From assembly GCF_040549485.1 (NCBI RefSeq), contig NZ_JBEPTK010000004.1:186001-250000 (forward strand): a DNA stretch of 64,000 nt, written 5' to 3'. The DNA comes from Constrictibacter sp. MBR-5. Its GTDB lineage: Bacteria > Pseudomonadota > Alphaproteobacteria > JAJUGE01. Every line of letters begins with the position of its first letter. Position 1 is the stretch's first letter. This document shows, in pieces, positions 8,362-16,839 of the stretch. The notes beneath the pieces are model-generated. The model had not been told where the DNA came from. It made no database searches and saw nothing but the letters and a program-made list of their open reading frames with translations. The translations under genes were made by a program, and so were the position numbers.

Positions 8362-9750
8362 ATGAGCAAGCTCGACGCCCACCGCTTCGACCCGACCGTC
8401 CTGCGCGAGTACGACATTCGCGGCACGATCGGCGAGACATTGAGCGCGGTCGACGCGCGCGCCATCGGCCGGGCCTTCGCAAAGGTGCTGTCGCGCACCG
8501 GGGGCAGGCGCGTCGCCGTCGGCTATGACGGCCGCGTCTCTTCCCCCGAACTGGAGCTGGCGCTGGTCGACGGCTTGGTGAAGAGCGGTTGCGAAGTGCT
8601 CCGGATCGGCCGGGGACCGACGCCGATGCTGTACTTCGCCGTCTGGCACCTGGGTGCAGACGCCGGAATCATGATCACCGGCTCGCACAATCCGCCCGAC
8701 CAGAACGGCTTCAAGATGATGCTCGGCAAGAAGCCGTTCTACGGCGAGCAGATCCAGGAGATTGGCCGCATCGCCGCCGAAGGCGACTTTGTCGACGGCA
8801 AGGGCGGCGAGGAGAGCGTCGCCGTCGTCGACCCCTATCTCGACAAGCTGATCGAGGCCTATGCCGGCAAGAAGCCGCTCAAGGTCGCGTGGGACAACGG
8901 CAACGGCTCCGCCGGCGAGGTTCTGCAGGCGATGGTGGCGCGCCTCCCCGGCGAGCACATCCTGCTGAACGAGACGATCGACGGCACCTTCCCGGCGCAC
9001 CACCCGGATCCGACCGTCGCCGAGAACCTGGAGCAGATCCAGGAGGCGGTCACGAAGAACGGCTGCGACATCGGCATCGCCTTCGACGGCGACGCGGACC
9101 GGATCGGCGTCGTCGACGGCCAGGGCCGTATCGTCTGGGCCGATCAGCTGCTGATCCTTCTGGCGCGCTCCGTGCTGAAGGACCATCCCGGCGCGACGAT
9201 CATCTCCGACGTGAAGGCCAGCCAGATCCTGTTCGACGCGATCGCCGACGCCGGTGGCAAGCCGCTGATGTACAAGACCGGCCACTCCCTGATCAAAAGC
9301 AAGATGGCCGAGACGAAGTCGCCGCTCGCCGGCGAGATGAGCGGACACATCTTCTTCGCCGACCGCTGGTACGGTTTCGATGACGCGCTCTACGTTGCCG
9401 TCCGGACCCTTTCCATCCTGGCCTCCACGGACAGCAGCTTCGCCGACTTCCGCGACAGCTTGCCCGCCCTCGTCAACACGCCGGAACTGCGCTTCCCCTG
9501 CCCGGAAGCCCGCAAGTTCGCCGTCGTCGCCGAGGTGCGCGATCATCTGGCGGCCGAGGGGGCGGATGTCGACGGGATCGACGGCGTGCGGGTGAAGACG
9601 GCCGACGGATGGTGGCTCCTGCGCGCTTCCAACACCCAGGCCGTCCTGGTCGCCCGCTGCGAGGCGAAGGACGAAGCGGGCTTGGCACGCCTGAAGACGG
9701 CCCTGGCGAACGAACTCGCGGCGACGGGTGTGGCGGTACCGGCCTTCTGA
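8362..9750 (+). CDS. Phosphomannomutase/phosphoglucomutase
   Basis: 462-residue alpha-D-phosphohexomutase of the AlgC/ManB type, interconverting hexose 6-phosphate and 1-phosphate. It has the catalytic phosphoserine loop TGSHNP (Ser108), the metal-binding loop DGDADR (residues 242-247), the sugar-binding GEMSGHIFF and a C-terminal phosphate-binding segment ([17 protein letters not shown]). Placed after galU, it would provide glucose-1-phosphate for UDP-glucose, or mannose-1-phosphate. Bifunctional AlgC and dedicated ManB are hard to separate by eye. Confidence 0.93.
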   Translation: MSKLDAHRFDPTVLREYDIRGTIGETLSAVDARAIGRAFAKVLSRTGGRRVAVGYDGRVSSPELELALVDGLVKSGCEVLRIGRGPTPMLYFAVWHLGADAGIMITGSHNPPDQNGFKMMLGKKPFYGEQIQEIGRIAAEGDFVDGKGGEESVAVVDPYLDKLIEAYAGKKPLKVAWDNGNGSAGEVLQAMVARLPGEHILLNETIDGTFPAHHPDPTVAENLEQIQEAVTKNGCDIGIAFDGDADRIGVVDGQGRIVWADQLLILLARSVLKDHPGATIISDVKASQILFDAIADAGGKPLMYKTGHSLIKSKMAETKSPLAGEMSGHIFFADRWYGFDDALYVAVRTLSILASTDSSFADFRDSLPALVNTPELRFPCPEARKFAVVAEVRDHLAAEGADVDGIDGVRVKTADGWWLLRASNTQAVLVARCEAKDEAGLARLKTALANELAATGVAVPAF

Positions 9751-9761
9751 CCCGGTCATCG

Positions 9762-10193
9762 TTGCGGTTCTTCTTCTACGGGACCCTGCTCGACCCGGAC
9801 GTCCGCCGCGCCGTGCTCGGTACCGCAACAGAGGCTGGCATGCCGGCCGCGCTGGACGGCTGGCGCCGCGTCTTCGTTCGCGGCGACTGCTATCCGGTCA
9901 TCCGGCCCGCCCGAGGTTCCACCGTGGACGGCATGGTGTTCGCTGGGGTGAATCTCGAGGGCGCGCGCTTGCTGCGGCAATACGAGGGGCCGTCCTACCG
10001 CGAGCGTCGTCTGACCGTCCGCGGTGCCGACGGCGGCATTGTCAGTGCCGCGGTGTTCGTGCCGAAGGACGCCGGTGTCGCGACGGGCGGGCCATGGACG
10101 CTCGCCTCCTGGCGGGTGCGGCACAAGCGCCCCTACCTGCGCCGCGACGGGTTGGTTGCCGCGGCGCGCGGTCGCGCTCCCCTGGACAGGTGA
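9762..10193 (+). CDS. Gamma-glutamylcyclotransferase-fold (AIG2-like) protein
   Basis: About 143 residues with the GGCT fold: substrate-binding FFFYGTLLD at the N-terminus, and the catalytic glutamate expected in LLRQYEGPSYRER. Members cyclise gamma-glutamyl amines or amino acids to 5-oxoproline; the substrate here is open. No ATG lies at the natural start. The TTG at 9762, 12 nt after the mutase stop, puts YGTLL where the family expects it, while the first in-frame ATG (9609) lies deep inside the mutase gene and would add non-homologous residues. The start is therefore uncertain. Probably co-transcribed with the mutase. Confidence 0.8.
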   Translation: MRFFFYGTLLDPDVRRAVLGTATEAGMPAALDGWRRVFVRGDCYPVIRPARGSTVDGMVFAGVNLEGARLLRQYEGPSYRERRLTVRGADGGIVSAAVFVPKDAGVATGGPWTLASWRVRHKRPYLRRDGLVAAARGRAPLDR

Positions 10194-10252
10194 GCCCGCC
10201 GCCCCCATTGCTAGATACAGAAGTCGCCCAGGTCCTCCGAGGAGCGCCGTCC

Positions 10253-10657
10253 GTGCCCCATATCGTCCGAGCCGCTGCCCCGGTTACCGGCGCCTCCGCG
10301 CCCCGCGCCTTGTGGCCCGCCATCATGCGCGGCCTAAGGCGCCGCTGCCCCGCATGCGGCGAGGGCCACAGCATGCGCGGCTATCTGAAGCCCAAGGACT
10401 GCGAGGTCTGCGGCGAGGCGCTCGGCAGCATCCGGGCGGACGACCTGCCGCCCTATCTCACGATCTTCATCGTCGGCCACATCGTCGTGCCGCTCGCGCT
10501 GATGCTCGAGAAGGCGTCGTCGCCGCCGCTGTGGATGCAGATGACGCTCTGGCCGACGGTGACCGCGATCCTGTCGCTCGCTATGCTGCCCTACGTGAAG
10601 GGTGCCGCCATCGGCATCTTCTGGGCACTGCGGCTGCGCGGGGATGAGCATCAGTAA
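10253..10657 (+). CDS. DUF983 zinc-ribbon membrane protein
   Basis: 134-residue DUF983 protein. It starts at GTG 10253 with GAGGAG about 9 nt upstream. A paired CxxC zinc ribbon (CPACGEG and CEVCGEA) in the N-terminal half is followed by the family hallmark [19 protein letters not shown] and two transmembrane helices. The function is not established; DUF983 genes are common in alphaproteobacteria, often near Nudix or oxidase-related genes. It overlaps the YcgN gene by 14 nt, which suggests coupled expression. Confidence 0.88.
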   Translation: MPHIVRAAAPVTGASAPRALWPAIMRGLRRRCPACGEGHSMRGYLKPKDCEVCGEALGSIRADDLPPYLTIFIVGHIVVPLALMLEKASSPPLWMQMTLWPTVTAILSLAMLPYVKGAAIGIFWALRLRGDEHQ

Positions 10658-11117
10658 GCGCCGGAAGGCGACCGCCGACATCGACGAGCCGTTCTGGCGG
10701 CACAAGTCCCTGGCGGAGATGACGGCGGCGGAGTGGGAATCGCTCTGCGACGGCTGCGGCAAGTGCTGTCTGCTGAAGGTCGAGTACGAGGACACCGGCG
10801 AGGTCTTCCCGACCAGCGTCTCGTGCAAGCTGCTCGACCGCGACACCTGCCGCTGCTCGGACTATGCCGACCGCAAGCGCCACGTCCCCGACTGCATCCA
10901 GCTCACCGCGGCGATGGTCGACAATCTCTCCTGGCTGCCTTCGACCTGCGCATATCGCCTGCTGTCCGAGGGCAAGGCGCTGGCCTGGTGGCATCCGCTC
11001 GTTTCCGGCAGCGCAGAGACAGTGCACGAAGCGGGCATTTCCATTCGCCAACGCACCATCTCCGAGGACGAAGCGGGCGACGAACTCCAGGACTGGATCG
11101 TTGACTGGAAGCTCTGA
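10644..11117 (+). CDS. YcgN/UPF0260 cysteine-rich protein
   Basis: 157-residue member of the UPF0260 (YcgN) family, related to the YkgJ-type CxxCxxxC metal-binding proteins. The N-terminal segment has the cluster CDGCGKCC, later [11 protein letters not shown], and the conserved WWHPL near residue 118. The cysteines probably bind zinc or an Fe-S cluster. Function is unknown. It begins inside the end of the DUF983 gene (14-nt overlap) and ends inside the start of the YgjP gene (17-nt overlap). Confidence 0.88.
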   Translation: MSISKRRKATADIDEPFWRHKSLAEMTAAEWESLCDGCGKCCLLKVEYEDTGEVFPTSVSCKLLDRDTCRCSDYADRKRHVPDCIQLTAAMVDNLSWLPSTCAYRLLSEGKALAWWHPLVSGSAETVHEAGISIRQRTISEDEAGDELQDWIVDWKL

Positions 11118-11814
11118 GCCGGATCTCGTCCGTATCGACGCAGGCGGCGGGCGTTCGGTCGAGATCGCTGTCCAAATCAGCGCCCGCGCCCGCCGCCTCA
11201 GCCTGCGCGTCGATCCCGTCCGCGGCGGGGTAATCCTGGTTCTGCCATCGCGGCGCATGCGCGCCGAGGGGCTGCGCTTCGCCGAGAGCCGCGCCGGCTG
11301 GATCCTCAGTCGCGTCGCGCGCGTGCCCGACCGCGTCTCTTTCGCCGACGGCGCCGTCATACCCGTCCGCGGCACCCCGCATACCCTGCGCCATCTCCCG
11401 GCCGGCCGCAGTCTCCTTGCGGTCGCCGACGGCGAGATCCGTGTCGGCGGGCCAGTGCATCTGCTCGAACGGCAAGTGACGACTTGGCTGCGGGCCGAGG
11501 CGCGTCGCATGCTGGTGCCGCGCAGCGAGGCCGCCGCCGCCCGCATCGGCAGCACCGTCGCCAAGGTTACGGTTCGCGACACGCGCAGCCGCTGGGGCAG
11601 TTGCTCTTCAACCGGCGCCCTCTCCTACAGCTGGCGCCTCGTCCTCGCACCGGAGCATGTGCTCGACTATGTCGTCGTGCACGAGGTGGCGCATCTGCGC
11701 GAACTCAATCACGGCCCCCGCTTCTGGCGGCTGGTGGCCGAATTGATGCCGGATCACGCCCCCGCCCGCCGCTGGCTCAAGGCGAACGGCGCGGCGCTCC
11801 ACCGATACGGCTGA
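11101..11814 (+). CDS. YgjP-type M48-like metallopeptidase (DUF45)
   Basis: 237-residue zincin of the YgjP/DUF45 family. The hallmark [19 protein letters not shown] precedes the zinc site [11 protein letters not shown] (HExxH plus a third histidine), followed by [14 protein letters not shown]. The start is taken as TTG 11101 (protein begins [13 protein letters not shown]), 9 nt after an AGGA and overlapping the YcgN gene; no ATG occurs until well inside the domain. Substrate and role are unknown for the family. Its stop touches that of the convergent YcaQ gene at 11815, with no room for a terminator. Confidence 0.88.
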   Translation: MTGSSEPDLVRIDAGGGRSVEIAVQISARARRLSLRVDPVRGGVILVLPSRRMRAEGLRFAESRAGWILSRVARVPDRVSFADGAVIPVRGTPHTLRHLPAGRSLLAVADGEIRVGGPVHLLERQVTTWLRAEARRMLVPRSEAAAARIGSTVAKVTVRDTRSRWGSCSSTGALSYSWRLVLAPEHVLDYVVVHEVAHLRELNHGPRFWRLVAELMPDHAPARRWLKANGAALHRYG

Positions 11815-13044
11815 TCAGAACAGCGCGGCGAGGCGCGTGCTGAGGGCGCCGCGCTCCTGCACCGCCACATCCCGCAATCCCAGCCAGACGGCCATCGACC
11901 GCAGTTCTTCTGCGAGGGCCTCCGCGACCGCGCCCTGATCCGCCTTCGCCTCCGGGTGCGCGCCCATGACACGCAGCAGCCCCGCTGCCCTATCCGCCTT
12001 GAGGTCGACCCGGGCCACGAGCCCGTCGCCGAGCAGGAATGGCAGCACGTAGTAGCCGTGCACCCGCTTCTCGGCCGGCGTGTAGATCTCCAGCCGATAG
12101 CGGAAGCCGAAGAGCCGCTCGGCCCGGTCACGCTCCCAGACCAGCGAATCGAACGGCGACAGCAGGGCCTGCGCGCGTATCCGCCGCGGCACCCGCGCGT
12201 CGGGCGCCATCCACGCCGGCCGCTCCCAGCCCTTCACGGTCACGGGGATCAGTTCGCCGGCCTCTTCCAGCTCGGCCAGCCGCAGCTTCGTCTCCGCCAC
12301 GTCGAGGCGGAAATAGTCGCGCAGGTCGCGCTCGGTCGCGACGCCCAGCGCCGCGGCGGCGACCTTCAGCAGGCTGCGCTGCGCCTCGTCGACCGGCGGT
12401 GTCGGGCGATCGACGATCTCGGCCGGCAGCACCCGCTCGGTCAGGTCGTAGACGCGTTCGAAGCCGCGGCGCGTCGCCGTCGTGATCCGGCCGGCCCAGA
12501 ACAGAAACTCCGCCGCGCGCTTGCCCTCGCTCCAGCCCCACCAGCCGCCCTCGCCCTTGCCGCCCTCGGTGATCTCGCCCGCCCCCATGGGCCCGCGCTG
12601 GACGAACTCCTCGTAGACCGTCTCGATGAAGTCGGCCCGCTCCCGCCCGAACCGCGCCAGCCCGCCATAGATGCCCTCGCCGCGCACCGCCCGCTCCATC
12701 CGCCAGCGCAGCGACGGCTGCAGGTCGAGCGGAATCAGCGACGCCTCGTGCCCCCAATACTCGAACAGCTGCCGCCGCCGCCCATATGCGGCACCGTCCA
12801 GCAGCGCCGGATCGTAGGCGCCGAGTCGCGAGAAGCCCGGCAGGTAGTGCGACCGCACCAGCACGTTGACCGAATCGATCTGGATCAGGCCGACCCGATC
12901 GAACACACGCCGGATGTGCCGCGCCGACGGCGCGGGGGGCCGCCGGTCGGCGAAGCCCTGTGCCGCCAGGGCGACCCGCCGCGCCTCGGCGGCCGAGATC
13001 GTCTCGGGCGCGATGCGGCGGGCCGTGTCGTATCCGCTGTCCAT
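11815..13044 (-). CDS. YcaQ/AlkX-type winged-helix DNA glycosylase
   Basis: 409-residue HTH_42 (AlkZ superfamily) protein, which unhooks DNA interstrand crosslinks or removes bulky alkyl adducts. The catalytic-type motif is QID at residues 55-57 within VGLIQIDSVNVL, matching the Q-x-D form described for E. coli YcaQ rather than the Q-x-Q of AlkZ. HEASLIPLDLQPSLRWRME follows, and the C-terminal winged-helix repeats contain SPFDSLVWERDRAERLFGF, LPFLLGDGLVARVDLK and a final dimer-like segment. The length is typical. It is transcribed alone, convergent with the YgjP gene. Confidence 0.88.
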   Translation of the reverse strand: MDSGYDTARRIAPETISAAEARRVALAAQGFADRRPPAPSARHIRRVFDRVGLIQIDSVNVLVRSHYLPGFSRLGAYDPALLDGAAYGRRRQLFEYWGHEASLIPLDLQPSLRWRMERAVRGEGIYGGLARFGRERADFIETVYEEFVQRGPMGAGEITEGGKGEGGWWGWSEGKRAAEFLFWAGRITTATRRGFERVYDLTERVLPAEIVDRPTPPVDEAQRSLLKVAAAALGVATERDLRDYFRLDVAETKLRLAELEEAGELIPVTVKGWERPAWMAPDARVPRRIRAQALLSPFDSLVWERDRAERLFGFRYRLEIYTPAEKRVHGYYVLPFLLGDGLVARVDLKADRAAGLLRVMGAHPEAKADQGAVAEALAEELRSMAVWLGLRDVAVQERGALSTRLAALF

Positions 13045-13116
13045 GGGCTCGGTCGGGAAGAGGCAGGGCGGACATCTTCGCCGGCTGCCGACTTCCCGCG
13101 CAACCCGGCTTCCGCC

Positions 13117-14025
13117 TCAGGCGAGCGCTGCCTCCGCGCCGGCCTTTGCACGGACCGGGATCTTCAGATAGTGGACGCCGTTCGCTTCCGCCTTCGGGAA
13201 ATGACCGGCGCGGATGTTCACCTGGATCGAGGGCAGCAGCAGCGTCGGAGCCGAAAGCGTCGCGTCGCGCTTGGTCCGCATGGCGACGAACGCGTCCTCG
13301 TCCACGCCGTCGCGGACATGCACGTTGCCGGCGCGCTGTGCCGCCACTGTCGTCTCCCAGGCATAGGCGTCGCGGCCCGGCGCCTTGTAGTCGTGGCACA
13401 TGAACAGCCGCGTCTCGGGCGGCAGGCTCAGCAGGCGCCGGATCGAACGGAAGAGCTGGTGCGCATCGCCGCCGGGAAAGTCGGCGCGCGCTGTCCCGTA
13501 GTCGGGCATGAAGAGCGTATCGCCGACGAAGACGGCATCGCCGATCCTGTAGCTGATGTCGGCCGGCGTATGCCCGGGCGTGTGCAGCACCTCGACCTCG
13601 AGCGCACCGATGTGGAACCGCTGACAGTCGTCGAACAGGGCATCGAAGTCGCTGGCCTCGGCCTCCCCTTCCGGCATGTTGAAGATCGGCCTGAAGATCC
13701 GCTGCACGTCGCGGATATGCGCGCCGATGCCGACACGCGCGCCCGTCCTGCCCTTGATGTAGGGGGCGCCGGAGAGATGGTCGGCATGCGCATGGGTCTC
13801 CAGCGCCCAGACGATCCGCCATCCCTCCGCGGCCGCCGCGCGAAGAATGGCCTCCACCGACCGTGTGTCGACCTCGCCCGCCTTGTGATCGTAGTCGAGC
13901 ACCGGATCGATGACCGCCGCCTCCCGCGTTTCGGGGTCGGCGACGAGATAGCTCACCGTGTTGGTGGGCTCGTCGAAGAAGGCGCGGATCTCTGGACGGG
14001 ACGCGGGACCGGACTGAACCGACAT
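13117..14025 (-). CDS. blh: Blh-type persulfide dioxygenase (MBL fold)
   Basis: 302-residue metallo-beta-lactamase-fold protein of the Blh/ETHE1-like type, which oxidises glutathione persulfide (from H2S) to sulfite and glutathione. The iron-binding HAHADH is at residues 78-83 (ALETHAHADHLSG), with later ligands in HTPGHTPADI and FVGDTLF. Blh proteins share a C-terminal extension such as the one here (NIRAGHFPKAEANGVHYLKIP). The start has AGGAGA 7 nt upstream. It is divergent from the ArsR-type regulator across a palindromic operator, which is the classical bigR-blh arrangement. Confidence 0.92.
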   Translation of the reverse strand: MSVQSGPASRPEIRAFFDEPTNTVSYLVADPETREAAVIDPVLDYDHKAGEVDTRSVEAILRAAAAEGWRIVWALETHAHADHLSGAPYIKGRTGARVGIGAHIRDVQRIFRPIFNMPEGEAEASDFDALFDDCQRFHIGALEVEVLHTPGHTPADISYRIGDAVFVGDTLFMPDYGTARADFPGGDAHQLFRSIRRLLSLPPETRLFMCHDYKAPGRDAYAWETTVAAQRAGNVHVRDGVDEDAFVAMRTKRDATLSAPTLLLPSIQVNIRAGHFPKAEANGVHYLKIPVRAKAGAEAALA

Positions 14026-14048
14026 CGATCGTCTCCTGTGCTCGAAGC

Positions 14049-14093
14049 TTGACGATTACATTAGGCGAACCTAATTTAGTGAAATCTAATTTA
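14049..14093 (+). promoter_or_regulatory. bigR promoter with overlapping palindromic operator
   Basis: A sigma70-like promoter is visible: TTGACG (14049-14054), 17-nt spacer, TAATTT (14072-14077). The spacer and -10 are covered by the perfect palindrome ATTAGG-CGAA-CCTAAT (14060-14075). A second half-site set follows (TTAG-N6-CTAA, 14077-14090), and CTAATTTA occurs twice (14071-14078 and 14086-14093). BigR-type repressors bind AT-rich palindromes over their own -10, so this is very probably the BigR operator controlling both arms. Confidence 0.75.
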
Positions 14094-14103
14094 TAGGAAG
14101 GTG

Positions 14104-14472
14104 ATGCGCAAGATCGCACACGATCTCTCGCCGGCCGAATTCGCTGCCAAAGCGTCGCAGGTGGCGGGCGTCCTGAAGGCGCTGGCCAACCCGCACCGCT
14201 TGGCCATCCTCTGCCATCTGGCCGAGGTGGGCGAGTCGACGGTCGGTGCGTTGACGGAGGCGATCGGGCTCAGCCAGTCCGCCCTCTCCCAGCATCTCGC
14301 CCGCATGCGCCAGGAGGACGTGGTCGCTTTCCGGCGCGAATCGCAGACCCTCTGGTATCGCATCGGCGACCCGCGCATCGCCGACCTCATGGCGGAACTC
14401 TATCGCCTCTACTGCACCCCCTCCTCCCGTCCCGCATCCGAAACGGAAGTATCGAAGCCATGCAGCCGGTGA
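14104..14472 (+). CDS. bigR: BigR/SqrR-type ArsR-family persulfide sensor
   Basis: 122-residue winged-helix repressor of the ArsR family. The recognition helix region is GLSQSALSQHLARMRQ (residues 55-70). Two cysteines 67 residues apart (Cys37 in AILCHL and Cys104 in YRLYCTP) match the pair that forms a tetrasulfide or disulfide in BigR and SqrR, releasing DNA when persulfides rise. A third cysteine sits at the C-terminus. GTG 14101 and ATG 14104 are both possible starts after AGGAAG. It is expected to repress blh and its own operon with the rhodanese and TauE genes; the rhodanese overlaps it by 13 nt. Confidence 0.9.
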   Translation: MRKIAHDLSPAEFAAKASQVAGVLKALANPHRLAILCHLAEVGESTVGALTEAIGLSQSALSQHLARMRQEDVVAFRRESQTLWYRIGDPRIADLMAELYRLYCTPSSRPASETEVSKPCSR

Positions 14473-14972
14473 CACCCGCCCAGGCGAACGCCCTGATGCA
14501 GAAGGGCGCCTTGTTGATCGACGTTCGCGAGCCCGACGAACATGCACGCGAGCACATTCCGGGCTCGCACCTCGCACCGCTATCGCGGATCGACTCTCAG
14601 GCGCTGCCGTCCGGCGCGCCGCTCGTCTTCCTCTGCCGCTCCGGAGCGCGCACCGCCGCCAGTGCCGGTCGCCTGGCGGCGGCGGCGGGTGGCGAGGCCT
14701 ATCTCCTCGAGGGTGGCCTCGAGGCCTGGAAGCGCGCCGGCCTCCCCATTGAGGTCGACACGCGCCGGCCGCTCGAACTGATGCGGCAGGTGCAGATCGC
14801 GGCCGGATCGCTCGCGCTGACGGGAGCCATTCTCGGCTTCGCCGTGGATCCCCTTTTCCACCTCCTGTCCGGATTCGTCGGGGCTGGCCTGATCTTTGCG
14901 GGGGTCACGGGGTGGTGCGGCATGGCACGCCTCCTGATGCTCGCCCCCTGGAACCGCTCCGCGGCTGCGTGA
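14460..14972 (+). CDS. Rhodanese with C-terminal membrane domain (YgaP-like)
   Basis: 170-residue protein: rhodanese domain (about 1-98) followed by a two-helix DUF2892 membrane anchor (about 112-162). The active-site loop is CRSGARTA with the persulfide-carrying Cys59. In this context it would move sulfane sulfur between thiols or to the persulfide dioxygenase. It starts inside bigR (13-nt overlap) and the TauE gene follows 6 nt after its stop, so the three form an operon. Confidence 0.93.
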   Translation: MQPVTPAQANALMQKGALLIDVREPDEHAREHIPGSHLAPLSRIDSQALPSGAPLVFLCRSGARTAASAGRLAAAAGGEAYLLEGGLEAWKRAGLPIEVDTRRPLELMRQVQIAAGSLALTGAILGFAVDPLFHLLSGFVGAGLIFAGVTGWCGMARLLMLAPWNRSAAA

Positions 14973-14978
14973 GACTTC

Positions 14979-15779
14979 ATGGACCATCTTGCTGTGGACG
15001 CCCTGACCGGGGCGTCCGGGTCGCTCGTCGGCCTCGTACTCGGCCTGGTCGGCGGCGGCGGGTCGATCCTCGCGGTGCCGCTGCTCGTCTATGTCGTGGG
15101 GATCAAGTCCGCCCACGTCGCGATCGGGACGAGCGCCATCGCCGTCGCGGTCAGCGCCCTCGCCAACCTGCTGATGCACGCACGCGCCGGGAACGTGAAG
15201 TGGCGCTGCGCCCTGGTCTTCACCGTCGCCGGGGCGCTCGGTGCCGTCGGCGGCTCCATGATCGCCAAGATGATCGACGGACAGAAGCTGCTGGTCCTGT
15301 TCGGTGTCCTGATGCTCGTCGTCGGCATCATGATGCTGCGGCGCGGAGCGGGTGACGGCGATCCGGCCGTGACGCTCTGCCGCGAGAATGCGCGCAGGCT
15401 CCTGCCGCGCCTCACCGCCGGCGGCTTCGGCGTCGGCAGCCTGTCCGGCTTCTTCGGGATCGGCGGCGGGTTCCTGATCGTGCCGGGCCTGATGCTGTCG
15501 ACGGGCATGCCCATCGGCTACGCGATCGGCTCGTCCCTGGTCAGCGTCACCGGCTTCGGTGCGACCACAGCGTCGAGCTACGCAGTCTCCGGGCTGATCG
15601 ACTGGCGGGTCGCGGCTCTGTTCGTGTCGGGCGGCATCCTGGGCGGTCTCGCCGGAACGACGCTCGGCCGCCGCCTCGCCCGGCAGAAGCGCACCCTCGG
15701 CTTCATCTTCGCCGGCGTCGTGATCATCGTGGGCGTCTACGTGGTGGCACGCGCGCTGCCGCCGCTGCTGGCCGCCTGA
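14979..15779 (+). CDS. TauE/SafE-family sulfite or organosulfonate exporter
   Basis: 266-residue polytopic membrane protein of the TauE/SafE (DUF81) family with about eight helices. Two repeat signatures are visible: LVGLVLGLVGGGGSILAVPLL near the N-terminus and GFGVGSLSGFFGIGGGFLIVPG in the middle. In bigR operons this protein is thought to export the sulfite made by Blh. It is the last gene of the bigR-rhodanese-TauE unit. Confidence 0.92.
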   Translation: MDHLAVDALTGASGSLVGLVLGLVGGGGSILAVPLLVYVVGIKSAHVAIGTSAIAVAVSALANLLMHARAGNVKWRCALVFTVAGALGAVGGSMIAKMIDGQKLLVLFGVLMLVVGIMMLRRGAGDGDPAVTLCRENARRLLPRLTAGGFGVGSLSGFFGIGGGFLIVPGLMLSTGMPIGYAIGSSLVSVTGFGATTASSYAVSGLIDWRVAALFVSGGILGGLAGTTLGRRLARQKRTLGFIFAGVVIIVGVYVVARALPPLLAA

Positions 15780-15810
15780 CGAAGGCGGCCGCGGCGGCGG
15801 CGCCCCCGCC

Positions 15811-16548
15811 TCAGAGGACTTCGAGCATCTCCGCCACCAGCGGGTGCCGGACCACGTCCTGCTTCGCCAGGCGGACGACGTCGATGCCGGGCATCGCCTC
15901 CAGCCGGCCCGCGATCTCGCCGAGGCCGGACAGTTCCGGCAGCAGGTCGGACTGGTCCGGGTCCCCCGTGATCACCATGGTCGAGTGCCAGCCCAGTCGG
16001 GTCAGCAGCATCTTGATCTGGCCGTAGGTGCAGTTCTGCGCCTCGTCGATCACGATGAAGCAGTTGTTGAGCGTCCGGCCGCGCATATAGGCGATCGGCG
16101 CGATCTCGATCGACCCGTCTGCCATGAGGGTCTTGAGGCGCTTGCCGCCCAGCCTGTCGCCCAGCGCGTCGTAGAGCGGCCGCAGATAGGGATGCAGCTT
16201 CTCCTCCATCGTGCCCGGCAGATAGCCGAGACTCTCGCCCGCCTCCACCGCCGGGCGCGACAGGACGATGCGCGCAACCTCGCCCGCCTCGAACGCTTCG
16301 ACCGCGGCGGCGACCGCGAGGTAGGTCTTGCCGGTTCCCGCCGGTCCGAGCGCCAGCGTCAGATGGCTGCGCGCCATCGCCTCCATCAGGCGTTTCTGGC
16401 CGATGCTCTGCGGCCGGACATGGCGCACGAAGCTCTGGTCACGCTGGGCGTCGATCGGGTTCCAGAGGCCCCCCTCGATCGGGGTCAGCTGGTTGCGGTG
16501 GTCGTCGAGACGCACGGCTGCGCCGGCACGGCTGGAACGCTTTGCCAT
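15811..16548 (-). CDS. PhoH-family ATPase
   Basis: 245-residue P-loop protein of the PhoH family, probably an RNA-linked ATPase or helicase-like protein. Walker A is LGPAGTGKTYLA (around residue 85) and Walker B is CFIVIDEAQN; TGDPDQSDL follows as motif III. The ATG at 16548 is chosen for its AGAGGT site; an upstream extension to 16749 reads through a terminator-like hairpin and is not conserved. No ybeY or miaB neighbours are present, so it is not the ybeZ copy of the tmRNA/ribosome-maturation cluster. A structured leader with an intrinsic terminator lies upstream. Confidence 0.9.
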   Translation of the reverse strand: MAKRSSRAGAAVRLDDHRNQLTPIEGGLWNPIDAQRDQSFVRHVRPQSIGQKRLMEAMARSHLTLALGPAGTGKTYLAVAAAVEAFEAGEVARIVLSRPAVEAGESLGYLPGTMEEKLHPYLRPLYDALGDRLGGKRLKTLMADGSIEIAPIAYMRGRTLNNCFIVIDEAQNCTYGQIKMLLTRLGWHSTMVITGDPDQSDLLPELSGLGEIAGRLEAMPGIDVVRLAKQDVVRHPLVAEMLEVL

Positions 16549-16579
16549 CGGGACCTCTGTCGCTGAGGAAGGAACGGAC

Positions 16580-16611
16580 AAAAAAACGGCGCCTTCCGCT
16601 GGGAAGACGCC
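16580..16611 (-). terminator. Rho-independent terminator upstream of phoH
   Basis: Read on the minus strand, GGCGTCTTCC pairs with GGAAGGCGCC (one G-T/mismatch position) around CAGC and is followed by G and seven T. It lies 31 nt before the phoH start and 229 nt after the dehydratase stop. It may end read-through from the dehydratase or act as an attenuator in the phoH leader. Confidence 0.75.
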
Positions 16612-16763
16612 GCCGTCGTCGGAGCCGGCCCCGGCTGCCCGCGCTGCGGACAGTCCCGTTGCCTCATCGGCAGAACCGGGGCCTGCCTGGCCCCGACCCG
16701 TCTGATCTCGGAAGGATGATGCGGATGCCACCGCTGCCCAGTCCCCCATAAGCTCCCGAGGAA

Positions 16764-16792
16764 AGCCTAGCGCAGCATGCGGGGATTGGCAC
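16764..16792 (-). promoter_or_regulatory. Weak candidate promoter for the phoH leader
   Basis: On the minus strand GTGCCA (16792-16787), 17 nt, TAGGCT (16769-16764). The match to the consensus is modest. If used, transcription would begin near 16757 and cross about 145 nt of GC-rich hairpins before the terminator at 16611-16580. Nothing else was recognised in the 16549-16839 gap. Confidence 0.3.
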
Positions 16793-16839
16793 CAGTTTTT
16801 GTGTGACGGTTCCTTGAACCTACCAGATGCGGCGCGCCT

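Noticed and set aside
16549-16749. Longer phoH start at 16749
   Set aside because: The added 67 residues are Gly/Ala-rich, cross a perfect terminator and have no support, while ATG 16548 has a proper ribosome-binding site.
16580-16760. SRP RNA or 6S RNA in the phoH leader
   Set aside because: The SRP tetraloop helix (GGAAGG with its flanking bases) and a long 6S closing stem were not found. Only a leader or attenuator is supported.
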